64,000 nucleotides of DNA from Diphasiastrum complanatum. Lineage: Eukaryota > Streptophyta > Lycopodiopsida > Lycopodiales > Lycopodiaceae. The position numbers and the translations under genes were made by a program. Of the stretch, positions 10,982-21,899 are shown one piece after another. Each line of letters begins with the position of its first letter. The stretch's first letter is position 1. The notes under the pieces were generated by a model. That model saw only the letters and a list, made by a program, of their open reading frames with translations. It made no database searches and had not been told where the DNA came from. The stretch covers positions 32,675,732 to 32,739,731 of the forward strand of contig CM055095.1 of assembly GCA_029204225.1 (NCBI GenBank). Reading direction: 5' to 3'.

Positions 10982-11850
10982 TTAAATTCGATAGGCTTTC
11001 TTGTTGGATGAATATCCAACCATTACTCCTTTGCTTGCACAAGGATCATCCTTCTTTCTCGTTTCCAAGGGAATATGGACAAAGCAAATGCATCCAAATA
11101 CTCTAAGGTGTTCAACCTTAGGTTTCTTCAAATAGAGTGCTTCATATGGTGACTTTCCTCCAAGTGCTACATGAGGGAGTCGATTGCAAAGATAGTTTGA
11201 ACAATTGATGGCCTCACCCCAAAAGTCTTTTGGCAAGGATGCCTCAATTCTAATGGTTTTGGCACATTCACACAGTGTTCTATTCTTTCTTTCAGCCACC
11301 CCATTTTGAGATGGTGCATATGCACAAGAAAACTCCCTTTTAATGCCTTCAAGCTCACAATAATCATGAAATTTATTGGAAGTGTACTCACCACCTCCAT
11401 CACTTCTAAAAATCTTGATTTTGTATGAAAATTGCTTTTCAACTAGAGCTTTGAACTTTAGGAAATAGTCAAACACCATAGACTTTGAAGCTAGAAGATA
11501 TACCCAGGTAAATCTAGTGAAATCATCAATGAAAGTTGCAAAGCAAGTAGCACCACCCTTGCTCTTTGAAGATGAGAAGTGCACATCCGAGTGTATGAGC
11601 TCCAATGGATGTGTAGTCTTGATAGATGACTTTGAAAAAGGCTTCTTATGAGACTTAGATATGGCACAAGCCTCACATGGCTTGAAATTCTTGGAGATAA
11701 GATTAGGCAAGCCAATAGATTTGGCTTTCTTGACCATGGACACCGTAGAATTATAGTTAAGATGTCCCAACCTTCTATGCCAAATATGAATTGAGCTCTT
11801 TTGGCCTAGTATAGACCCATCTTAGAATAAAATATTCAACATAGGTAGAA
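10982..11850 (-). pseudogene. Copia Pol: GAG-pre-integrase and integrase
   Basis: A 262-codon open block (11770-10982), with its N-terminal extension to about 11850, contains the zinc-binding HRRLGHLNY...CEACAISK segment. The integrase core follows, with Asp in LIHSDVHF, Asp in FRSDGGGEY and Glu in GVAERKNRT, all three catalytic acids. The domain ends with HLRVFGC. The frame is lost upstream at about 11835-11850, exactly where an inverted LTR fragment begins. Confidence 0.9.
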
Positions 11851-12098
11851 GTAGAAACTTGAGCTACCATAGGAATTGCCATTTGTACTTCACATGCCAC
11901 ATTTAATGCATGAAAAGACTAGGTGGCACAATTAGACATAGTGAGGTGGCTTGGATAAGTCTAGATAGCTTGAGAGGTGGATCCACATCTCCAATTCAAC
12001 TCAAAGTAGGAGGAAAGTCCATGGATCTATATATATGTGATGTACTCTCATTGAGAATATGATGAAATTTGTGTGTAATGCAAATTTGGAGACAAGCA
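11850..12098 (+). mobile_element. Inverted copia LTR fragment
   Basis: Reads as the reverse complement of about 8886-9140 with few differences ('gagctaccataggaattgcc' and 'ggatccac' are shared). Thus an LTR of the same family stands here in + orientation, directly abutting the - strand integrase. The LTR is truncated at 'ggagacaagc' and joins gag sequence at 12099 without a primer-binding site. Confidence 0.85.
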
Positions 12099-12262
12099 TG
12101 GAATCTGTCTTAATACTACAAGATGTGATGGATATTGTACTTGGCATTGAAGAAGAACCACAAATTCCTCAAGAAATTCCAAAGTACAAAAAGAGAGCTA
12201 GGATGGCTTTGCATTATATTAAGATGAATGTCTCAAATGACATCTTAAGAAAAATTGCATCT
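12099..12262 (+). pseudogene. Copia gag N-terminal fragment
   Basis: About 54 codons contain LQDVMDIVLGIEEEPQIP...KKRARMALHYIKMNVSNDIL, the pattern of copia Gag near its N-terminus (W-M..IV.G then ..A...I...V...IL..I). It is fused directly to the truncated LTR fragment upstream, so the LTR end, primer site and gag start are deleted. It runs opposite to the pol genes on its left. Confidence 0.6.
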
Positions 12263-12652
12263 TAAGAGAAATTGGTGCTATGGTAGTTAAGGTGTGTGAA
12301 AGTGGAGGTGTTGTGGATAGAAGGGTATGGAGGATGTGTGGCAAACAAAGTATGGTGTGAACAATGGAAGGTAGAAGTTCCGAAAAAGAAGATGTCGGTA
12401 TATGTTTGTGACTAAGCGAAAGGGATGAAGATATTGGGAGATGTAAAGAAAGTAGCTTTCGGTGAAAACAGGTGTTTGGAAATGATGAAATAAAAGTGTG
12501 TATGATTAAAAGGTGATACTCAATAGTGTAACGGAAGCGTGTGGAATGCTTGCGTGACACTACCCCTCAACATGCGAAATGTTTCAAATGCTTTGTTCTC
12601 CACTGGCGATATTAGGTTTGGAGACTGTTTGTGATGGCGCTCTCAATGGATA
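12263..12652. other. No gene recognised
   Basis: Mixed sequence between the copia fragment and the first copy of the 12.65-kb repeat. The 113-codon - strand frame (12560-12219) is Ser/His/Leu-rich and overlaps the copia gag fragment, so it is treated as a shadow. Confidence 0.4.
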
Positions 12653-15329
12653 AGTAGAGACAAGGAGATTCTAGCGCTAACATTAAAGAAGTAGAATCCG
12701 AGCACACCTAGTTGGTGAATCAGTGAACAGAGAGCCAGTAAATGTTATCAAAAACATTGGCGCCGTTGCCATTGACAATCTTCTTGGCTTTTGATCCATA
12801 ACTCGTTTTTAAAAGACAATTTTTCAGTTCTGATTCGCTTTTGGTTGCTTGCTTGCTGTCTAGCATTCTTTTTTCCCACAAGCATGCATTCAATCTGTTC
12901 TCTAAGCTCAGAGTCACATCACCACATTTCACTACGAAACAATCGCCACACTACTATTCCACATTTTTCGAAACTAATCTGTTTGCGTTGCTTGCTGTCC
13001 TACATTCAGATTTCCCACAAGCAGACATTCTACATTTTTTGTCAGAATCAAATCGCTTCAGAACGTCTCTAATAATTATTCATCTCTATGCGATCTCACC
13101 CCAAACTTTTTGGAAACCCACCGCCCCACCGCTCTCCACCGCTTCTCACTTTTTTTCCGGGGGCGGAAGAACAGTCCATTTACATCCATCATTTACGACG
13201 AACAAACTTCAAAATTGCATCCGACAGAGAATTCAAATTGCATCCGACAGAGCATTTTTCTCTCAGTTTCCATCCAACATCCATTTCCATCCGTCGCCCT
13301 CATTCCCATTTGCATCCGACAATATCATCCAATTTGCATCCGATCCAGTTTTTGCATCCGACGCCATCCTAGTTCCATCCCACGATTTTGCAACTTTTTC
13401 AATTTCTCAAGTTTCTCAAATTTTTTCGTGTTTCTCGAATTCTCTGAAATTTTCGAGTTTCTCCAGTTTTTTTCGAAATTCCACAGTTTCCATCCGCCAC
13501 CCATTTTTGCATCCGCCAGTTCACTTGCATTTGCCAGTTTCCATCCGCCACTCTAATTTGCATCTGCCGTTCTGATTCCCCATTGCATCCGACATTTTTA
13601 TATTTTTTCGAGTTCTAAATTTTTTTGTCATTTTCGCGAAATTGTTTGTCTTTTTCGTCGCTTTTTCGCGAATTATTGTCATTTTCGCGAATGTTTTTGT
13701 CATTTTCGTGAATTCTTTCGTCGCATTTTTTGCTAATTTTTCGTCGTTTATAAAAAAAAAGATTAGTGTCGCAAAAAAAAACTGTGTCGCAAATTTTTTA
13801 TTTTTTGGTATTTTGTGTCTCAATTTTTTTTGTAACACAAGCTTGTTGTCGCAAATTTTTTTAGCACTTTGTCGCAAAAAAGTATTTTTTGCGTTTTTCG
13901 AGTTTTTAAGGGTTTTCGAGATTTTCGAGAATTTCAAGTTTTTGGAAATTTTCGAGTTTTTTGGGATTTTTTCAGTATTTCCTAAATTTCGGGTTTTTTG
14001 ATCAAGTCATTTTTCGATTGTAGCTTTTTCGATACCTTATTTTTCGATCCCTTATTTTTTCAAACCTTTATTTTTTCAAGTCATTATTTTTCGATCCCTC
14101 ACAGTTTAGAGTTTTATTTTTTCGAGTTTCATTTTTCGAGTTTTAGTTTTCGAGGTCTCATTTTTCGAGTTGATGTTTTAGAGTGTATTTTTCGAGTTTA
14201 TTTTTCAAGTCTATTTTTTCGAGTCTTAATTTTTCGAATTCTCTTTTTGAGTTCTCTTTTTTGAGTTTCATTTTTTCGCTTCTCATTTTTTGATGCATTA
14301 AATTTTTGATTCAAGATTTTTCGAATCCTTATTTTTTCGAGACCTTGTTTTTTTTTCAAGCTCTTGATTTTTCGATCTCTTTTTTTTCAAGTTTTATTTT
14401 TCGACTTTGTTTTTTGAGTTTATTTTTTTTCGAATTTCGTTTTTCAAATTCCATTTTTCAATCCTAGATTTTTTCTATCCTCGATTTTTTTATCCATTTT
14501 TTTTTACACCTTATTTTTAGATCCCTTATCATTTTTTCGAACCATTGTCATTTTTTTCAACCCATATTTATTTTTTTTGACCCATGTTATTTTTCGTCCA
14601 TTTCCATCCGACACCTATCTTGCATCCGACACCCTTCTCAGTTTGCATCCTACCCACTCCACCTACATCTACATCTGGCATCCATCTTGCATCCATCCGA
14701 CACACACCACCTTCATTCGCATCTGACACATTTACATCTGACGACCTCCATCCAATGCCCTCTACCTTCATCTGCATCCGACGCATTTGCCATCGCTACT
14801 ACATTCTGTTGCATCCGACCCTACATTCGCTTTGCATCCCACTGTTGGCATCCGATGAGTTTCAGAATACATCCGACCTATCTGAGTTCCTCACAATTGC
14901 TCAGATTTTCATGGTTGATTTAACATATCAATTCTATCCTATCAAGTCAATCATATCTGAGAAACAATCAATACACAATCTCATATTGCTAATTTGATTC
15001 TGGTGTAAGATTACGTCAAAGACAAACCAGTTTAATACGATTTCATTCATGACCAAGTATATCTGAGGTTGTAATCAACAAAAGATCCGACCAACCTCTA
15101 AACTATTACTAGAGTTACATCCGACCAGCACACCCAAGAGTAACTTTGTGTCTGATGCTTGACTAATTCATATTGATTGCCATACATCTGATGACGACTT
15201 TCCTATCTTACATCCGATGGTCTATATACTGCCAGAACACCCTGAACGTCAAAACCAAGGCTCTTTAGCCGAGGCTCCATCCGACTGTTTTTTAACCAAC
15301 TCTCTTCCACTGAACTCTTCAACCTTGGG
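12653..15329 (+). mobile_element. Noncoding LTR element, direct copy 1
   Basis: Homologous to 16541-19253 along its length. It starts 105 bp before a primer-binding site (the tail of a 5' LTR), followed by about 2.5 kb of noncoding internal sequence. The order is a 'gcatccgac'-rich block (about 13190-13600), a T-rich block of 'ttttcgagttt' units (about 13600-14580), and a second 'catccgac' block (14590-14880). Open frames crossing it are Phe/Ser-rich by composition and are not conserved between the copies. It resembles a large retrotransposon derivative (LARD) mobilised in trans. Copy 1 diverges from copy 2 after 15329. Confidence 0.7.
12758..12770 (+). other. Primer-binding site (tRNA-Asp type), copy 1
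   Basis: 'tggcgccgttgcc' matches the 3' end complement of plant tRNA-Asp, a primer commonly used by Ty3/gypsy elements. It is preceded by an LTR tail. It defines the element as + strand. Confidence 0.75.
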
Positions 15330-16646
15330 AGGATAATGTTAGCTGATGCCATGCCCCTGACGTGTCGATGCAGTTTCTCATCACCCAAAAAGAGTTTCCA
15401 GCAGAGATGAAGTTGAGAGCCGAGTTTGAGAACACGAGAATTATTAGTGCTAGGCTAATTGAATATTCTATGAGCCCCATGGTACTTCTCAAAAGATGGA
15501 TAGCCATGTGGGAGCTAGTAATTTAGACTAATCTCAACTTGAGTTATGTTTTTAATAAAGAGGCCTCCTATTATCTAGTAAAAGATGAAACTCAAATTAT
15601 TATAGATTGGGATTCACTCAGTTGCAAGAGGTGGACTCCAAAATAAGATACAATGGTTCTACAGCTCGTGGGTATAGATAGAGGCCTCCACCACGAGTTA
15701 CATAGCATGTGTTATGTACTGAAATGTTGTTGTTTTGCTAATTGAAGATTCTACTATTAGCATTTCTTTCCATGCTCCATCTTCATGTATATACTTTGGG
15801 TACTAATGTATGAATGTGTTTCTTGTTGATTTCTCTTTTAAGGATTGGTTTGGGATTAGCATCAGGTAGATGTGCAGGGCTTGGAGGCTGATCCATAATT
15901 CTACTCAATTCAAATGCTTCTTAGTTATCGACTCCCTGAGGAGTTCTTCTTACAACTATTGAGTGACAGTTGTAAGAAGCACTTTGTAGGATTTCCATTT
16001 GTGTTAGTATCAAGTAGATGTGTAGGACTTGGAGATTGATCTACTATTCCATTGATTTCTGATGTTTTTCGGTTTCTGACTCCCTAAGGAGTTCTTCTTA
16101 CAACTGTTGAATGACAGTTGTAAGAAGCACTTTGTAGGACCTATGATTTGAGTTTTAAAGAGGTTGTGTTGATTCTGTGATTCTAGTAGGAGTAGATTTA
16201 GTTTAGTTCCATGATGTTTCTATAGATTAGTTTAGTAATAATCTGCAGACTGTAACAATAAAGAAAGAACTGAAGTAGTCTATAGAAAGTAGGAATCTAG
16301 TTCTGATAGATCCTATATCCAAGTTGAGCTTCCATTGCCAGTAAAGGATTGAGATTAGGTCATAGGTGTTCCACTGACAGGCAGGACACACTACCATTAT
16401 ACTAACAGAGACAGTCGCTAGAAGCCATAGCAGACCCGTTACTAGACAGAACCGTTGCTTAGCAGACTCGTTGTCAGAATAATAGCAGCACACAAGATCA
16501 GAATCGCTGCAAATAGAGGAAGAAAAGACGCTAGCAGATTAGTAGAGACAAGGAGATTCTAACGCTAACATTGAAGGAGTAGAATCCGAGCACACCTAGT
16601 TGGTGAATCAGTGAACAGAGAGCCAGTAGATGCTATCAACAAACAT
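15330..16646 (+). mobile_element. Candidate LTR between the two direct copies
   Basis: Begins at 'gggaggataatgttagc', a polypurine-tract/TG junction also seen on the - strand at 6133. It ends just before the primer site at 16648. This is about 1.3 kb of noncoding sequence. Its last 105 bp match the segment just before the copy-1 primer site, which supports a shared LTR end. An 'aataaa' lies at about 16258. It contains a 148-bp tandem duplication with hairpins. The left boundary is less certain than the right. Confidence 0.5.
15855..16150. repeat. 148-bp tandem duplication, each unit with a perfect hairpin
   Basis: Units 15855-16002 and 16003-16150 align over their length ('gtagatgtg.agg.cttgga', 'gactccct.aggagttc'). 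Each contains the 12-bp perfect inverted repeat cttcttacaact / agttgtaagaag around a 10-base loop, at 15946-15979 and 16094-16127. The loops differ (attgagtgac, gttgaatgac) while the stems are identical. Confidence 0.85.
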
Positions 16647-19253
16647 TGGTGTTGTTGTCATTGACAATCTTCTTGGCTTTTGATCCATAACTCGTTTTTA
16701 AAAAATTATTTTTTAGTTCTGACTCGTTTTTGGTTGTTTGCTTGTTGTCTAGCATTTCTTTTTTTTCCAAGCATGCATTCAATCTGTTCTCTAAGCTCAG
16801 AGTCACATCACTACACAACCGCCACACTATTATTCCATGTTTCTCGAAACTAATCTGTTTGTGTTGCTTGTTGTCCTACATTCAGATTTCTCACAAACAC
16901 GCATTCTACACTTTTTGTCAGAATCAAATCACTTCAGAATGTCTCTAATAATCATTCAGCTCTATGCGATCTCACCCCAAACTTTTCGAAAACCCACCGC
17001 CCCACTGCTCTCCACCACTTCTCACCTTTATTTCTTGGGACGGAAGAACAGTCCGTTTACATCCATCATTTAAACCCGACGAACAGACTTCAGAATTGCA
17101 TCCGACAGAGAATTCAAATTGCATCTAACAGAGCATTTCTCTCTCAGTTTCTATCCAACATCTATTTTCATCTGTCGCCCTCATTGTCAGTTGCATCCAA
17201 TAATATCATCCAATTTGCATCTGATGTCATCCTAGTTCCATCCCACAATTTTCAAACTTTTTTTCAATTTCTCAGATTTTTCGAATTTTATCGAGTTTCT
17301 CGAATTCTCTGAATTTTTCGAGTTTCTCCAATTTTTTTTTCGAAATTTCACAGTTTCTATCCGCCACCCATTTTTGCATCCACCAGTCTACTTTCTTTGC
17401 ATTTCCCAGTTTTCATCTGCGACCCTAATTTGCATCCGTTGTCTTGATTTCCCATTGCATTCGACGTTTTGAATTTTTTCGAATTTTAAAAATTTTCGTC
17501 ATTTTCGCGAATTTTTTCGTCATTTTTGTCGTTTTTTCGCGAGTTATTTTGTTATTTTCGTGAATGTTTTCGTCATTTTCGGTCATTTTTGTGAATTTTT
17601 TTGTGGCATTTTTTGTGAATTTTTCATCTGTTTCAAAAAAAAAATTAGTGTCGCAAAAAACAATTGTGTTGCAAATTTTTTCTTTTTGGTATTTTGTGTC
17701 GCAATTTTTTTTTTGTAACACAAACTTGTTGTCGCAAATTTTTTTAGCCTTTGTCGTAAAAAAGTGTTTTCTCGTTATTCAGGTTTTTCAGGGTTTTCGA
17801 GATTTTTGAATTTTTGAGAATTTTACGATTTTTTCGGATGTTTTTTCCTGATTTTTTGGGTATTTCTAAATTTTGAGTTTTTTGATCAAGTCATTTTTCG
17901 ATCGTAGCTTTCTCGATATCTTATTTTTCGATCCCTTATTTTTTCGAGCCTTTATTTTTTCAAGTCATTATTTTTCGATCCCTCACAATTTAGGGTTTTA
18001 ACTTTTCAAGTTTTAGTTTTCGAGGTCTCATTTTTTGAGTTTCATTTTTTGAGTTTATTTTTTAGAGTATATTTTTCGAGTTTATTTTTTGAGTCTATTT
18101 TTTTGAGTCTTAATTTTTTGAATTCTCTTTTCGAGTTTCATTTTTTCGATTCTCATTTTTCGATGCATTAGATTTTCGATTCAAGATTTTTCGAGTTCTT
18201 ATATTTTCGAGACCTTGTTTTTTTTCGAGCCCTTGATTTTTTGATCTCTTAATTTTCAAGTTTTATTTTTTGACTTTGTTTTTCGAGTTTCATTTTTCAA
18301 GTTTATTTTTTTCGAATTTATTTTTTCGAGTTTCATTTTTCGATCCTAGATTTTTTTCGATTCTCGATTTTTCTATCTATTATTTTTTGACACCTTACTT
18401 TTTGATCTCGTATCATTTTTTCGAACCATTGTCATTTTTTTCGATCACATTTATTTTTTTTTACCCATGGTATTTTTCGCTCGTTTCCATCCGACATCTA
18501 TTTTGCATTTGATGCCCTTCTCAGTTTGCATCTGACTCACTCCACCTACATCTACATCCAGTATTCATCTTGCGTCCACCAATATCCATCCGACACACAC
18601 TACCTTCATTCGCATCTGACACATTTGCATCCGCCGACATCCTCTACCTTCATCTGCATCCGACACATTTGACTCCGCTACTACATTCTATTGCATCCGA
18701 CCCTGCATTCTCTTTGCATCCCACTGTTGACATCCGACGAGCTTCAGAATACATCTGATGACCTATCTAAGTTCCTCACAATTGTTCAGATTTTCATGGT
18801 TGATTTAACATATCAATTCTATCTTATCAATTCAATCATATCTGAGAAACAATCAATATAGAATCTTATATTGCTAATCTGATTCTTGTGTAAGATTCTG
18901 TCAAAGACAAACCAATCTAAGACAATTCCATTCATGACCAAATATATCTGAGGTTGTTATCAACAAAAGATCCGACCAACCTCTGGACTATTACTAGAGT
19001 TACATCTGACTAGCACACCCGAGAGTCACCAGATTTTATATCTGACTCCTTAATCTCTTGTCACATCCGATTTTGAGTCTGATGCTTGACTAATTTATAT
19101 TGATTGTCATACATCTTATGACCACTTTCCTATATTACATTCGATGGTCAGTATACTACCAAAACACCCTGAACGTCAAAACCAAGGCTCTTTAGTCGAG
19201 ACTCCATCCGACTGTTTTTGAACCAACTCTCTTCCACCGAACTCTTCAACCAA
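16541..19253 (+). mobile_element. Noncoding LTR element, direct copy 2
   Basis: Second copy of 12653-15329, same order of blocks. Differences are dominated by C-to-T and G-to-A changes (for example catccgac to catctgac), as expected after cytosine methylation. From 19254 the copy continues into sequence that copy 1 lacks. Confidence 0.7.
16648..16660 (+). other. Decayed primer-binding site (tRNA-Asp type), copy 2
   Basis: 'tggtgttgttgtc' lies in the same position as 'tggcgccgttgcc' of copy 1. All differences are C-to-T, so the site has been lost by deamination. Confidence 0.7.
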
Positions 19254-20365
19254 ATCCTCACTAAGGAACTCAAACCGGGTCTCCTCGACTAAGAGGTTCA
19301 ACCGAAGTTTTTTAACCATAAACACTATCTGGCATCCACTTTGATAATGAAATTTTTGTTTGCAAGTACTCTACATTTATCGACTCTCTGTAAACAACAA
19401 GTCAAAATTGTAGAATAACTCAAGAATGATTTTTTTGTTTATCTATCCATCTCCAGATTACCTTGTAGAGAGTTTAGGATATTTATGCATATCCAAGTCT
19501 CTGAGAGATCCATGTCAATTCACAATTGATTCCTGCATATAGTAGAGATATTGGTCTTTGAGTAAACTACAAACAATTTGTGAAAAATTTGATCCACATG
19601 TTTCCACTAAGTACTCCATCAAATGTTCTACCTGAGTGCCATGACCAAGTGCTCTCACAGAGTGCTACAATCACCTCGACTTCTGCCGAATCTCGTGATC
19701 AAGCTTCAACACTATCTTTCAACCAAGGGATTCTAGCCGAAGAAATCAACCAAAGACTCAACCGATGGCATCAGCTGATAGACCAGCCAAATGAGTCCTT
19801 CGTTCAATGAAAGTCCAGCTTGGCGACGATCCAAAGCTAGCAGCTGCATGTGCCTATATCACCAAATGTGCAACAGTGAGACAACGTTCATGAAGAGGAA
19901 CGTAGATTGCAGACCAGATTAGCAGGACCAGACGAACATCACCTGTCACTTCTTCAAACAAATACGATTGATGGATACTCAACAGTCACAAACAGTTACA
20001 ACTGATGGATACTCAGCAGCTACAATCACCACACGTGTAATCACCTGCTGTTACAAGATCCAGGTCCCATCACCAACCGGGACATTCCAACTACTGACAT
20101 CATCCTCTCGCATCCAACAAACAGTTGATTCTGTGGTAGCATTCCAACAGCCGCCATAGGCAACAAGTTTAGGGGAGGGAGAAAGGGAGCTATCTACAAC
20201 CACACAAGTAGAAAATACACTTGCAGTTGATCCCACTCAAGAAGACAAAGATTAAGACAAACAAGCAATCCAACGGGATTCAACCAGGAGAAGCACCCCA
20301 GTCATAAACCTCGAGTTTCGAGCACCGAAAAGATGAAAATCCTTAAAGAGGGGGGAGTACATATT
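19254..20365 (+). mobile_element. 3' part of copy 2, ending at a polypurine tract
   Basis: Continues copy 2. A short frame at 19580-19810 and further fragments to about 20300 (Gln/Ser/Thr-rich) may be remnants of an internal ORF but show no known domain. A strong polypurine tract ('aaagaggggggag') ends at 20358; the next bases 'tacatattagag' would be an LTR start only if TG had mutated to TA. Confidence 0.4.
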
Positions 20366-20800
20366 AGAGAAACTTAGAGCCCAAAGAGGGTCTTTGAAAA
20401 AGATAATTTTTTTGTTCTTATTTTTGTTGCCATGTGTACCAATTGAAACCTTGAAATCGGGGTTCTACGTAACGTAGAATTTTTCAAATATAAATAAAAT
20501 AAAAACTATCAAAATATATTGTTGTTTCATCGGACAACATGTGAAAATGCTATTGGTTGATGAGGCCTGCCCTTCTAGCTCATCACTACCCGAAGAGACA
20601 CAAAAATATTGAAAATGAATATCACAGATGGTTGAGATGAGAAAATCGATGTACCATTAATATATATGTATTGTCAAATCATGGTTAACAGGGATAACTA
20701 GTTAATTTATGATGCCAAATAGATCAGTATTTCAAATTTACGCCAACACATTTTCTCAGATTCATGGCTTTTTGTCTACGCAAATTTTCAAATTCATAGT
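20366..20800. other. No gene recognised
   Basis: AT-rich. It could be the start of the 3' LTR of copy 2, but no matching 5' LTR start is present to test this. Confidence 0.35.
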
Positions 20801-21660
20801 TTAGTGTTTCAGATTTTTGTATGCACATTACGAAAGGCACCATCAAAGAAGCCGTGCTCCTCAATCGACTCTGTGCTTCTATTCAACGTGAAAGATGATA
20901 ATGGATTATGGGTGCCAAGAAAATATTCAAAAAACTCTTGGGTTTTGATGCATCCATCATCAAGAGGAGCATTTCGAAAATGCAAAAGATCAAACCTATC
21001 ATTTCGATCTTATTGGAAGGCCAGAATTTCAGAACATCATCAGGAAAAAAAGCTATCTCTGAAATTCTGGTCCAACATGTATATATGCATTCAAAGATAA
21101 ATGTACAAGGATTCAACCGTCAGGATCACAAAAAAAAAAAAAAAAAAACTGTGAGTATTGATATTTTTTATACTTAGATTTTTGTCATTCATAAATATCT
21201 AATAGTAAATTTGCTAATCTGATCATTTTTTCCTTGCAGATTTTTCCGTTATCAAATTGAAAAACAAATGTTGAGCTTATGTTTCCATTATCAAAGATGG
21301 AAAAAAAAAAAGATAAATGGATGCCACTCGATCAAGACTTGGAAGCCAGTGGACATTCAAAATGAAAAAATATTGAAATTATATACAATGATGCCGTATT
21401 GATGTGTGTTGAGGTGGAAGAAGATTGGAGTCTAAATTACATAAAGCGAGAACTATTGCTCCTACAAGATGATGTACTTTCAGACTTCAGATTCATTTTC
21501 AATGGTAAACTCTTAAGTAACTGTGAACACTCGATCCTTTATGAATAGTTTTAATCAAAACTTTCTAATACAATCTCTGTACTAACTGTAACTCTCTTTT
21601 AATTAGTTTTATGTAGGTACGTAAAAGACATGAGCTTGAGATCAAATGTAGAGATATTGG
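20800..21660 (+). pseudogene. Degraded multi-exon gene-like locus, unknown family
   Basis: Three + strand coding-like blocks are separated by plausible introns. Block 1 (about 20820-21170) is Lys-rich and shifts frame near 20930. An acceptor 'ttccttgcag' precedes about 21241. Block 2 (about 21302-21510) reads DKWMPLDQDLEASG then, after one stop, IEIIYNDAVLMCVEVEEDW and ends at a GT near 21505. Block 3 (about 21617-21690) contains VRKRHELEIKCRDIGETIQL. I recognise no domain. It converges on the H3-like locus on the other strand. Confidence 0.35.
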
Positions 21661-21899
21661 CGAAACAATCCAACTTATGGAAGAACACTGAGATTCACTA
21701 TCAGCAAATACATGCCAATCATCATGTTTTTTAACAATATAGAAAATTGCATTCCAGTATTACATTATGGACACAATCTCATTGTAAGAATCTATATTGA
21801 TATCAATAAAAAAAAATCCATAAACAGGTTGTTTACATGTAAAATGATTGTATCTTTTTTTTTTTATGTATCTCTATTTACAAATAGGTCTCTATTCAG

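Noticed and set aside
12758-12770. tRNA gene
   Set aside because: Only the short 3'-end complement is present, as expected of a retrotransposon primer site.
12841-14264. Phe/Ser/His-rich open frames (for example 244 codons at 12841-13575)
   Set aside because: They arise from low-complexity T-rich and 'catccgac' sequence and are not preserved in the second copy at 16.5-19.3 kb.
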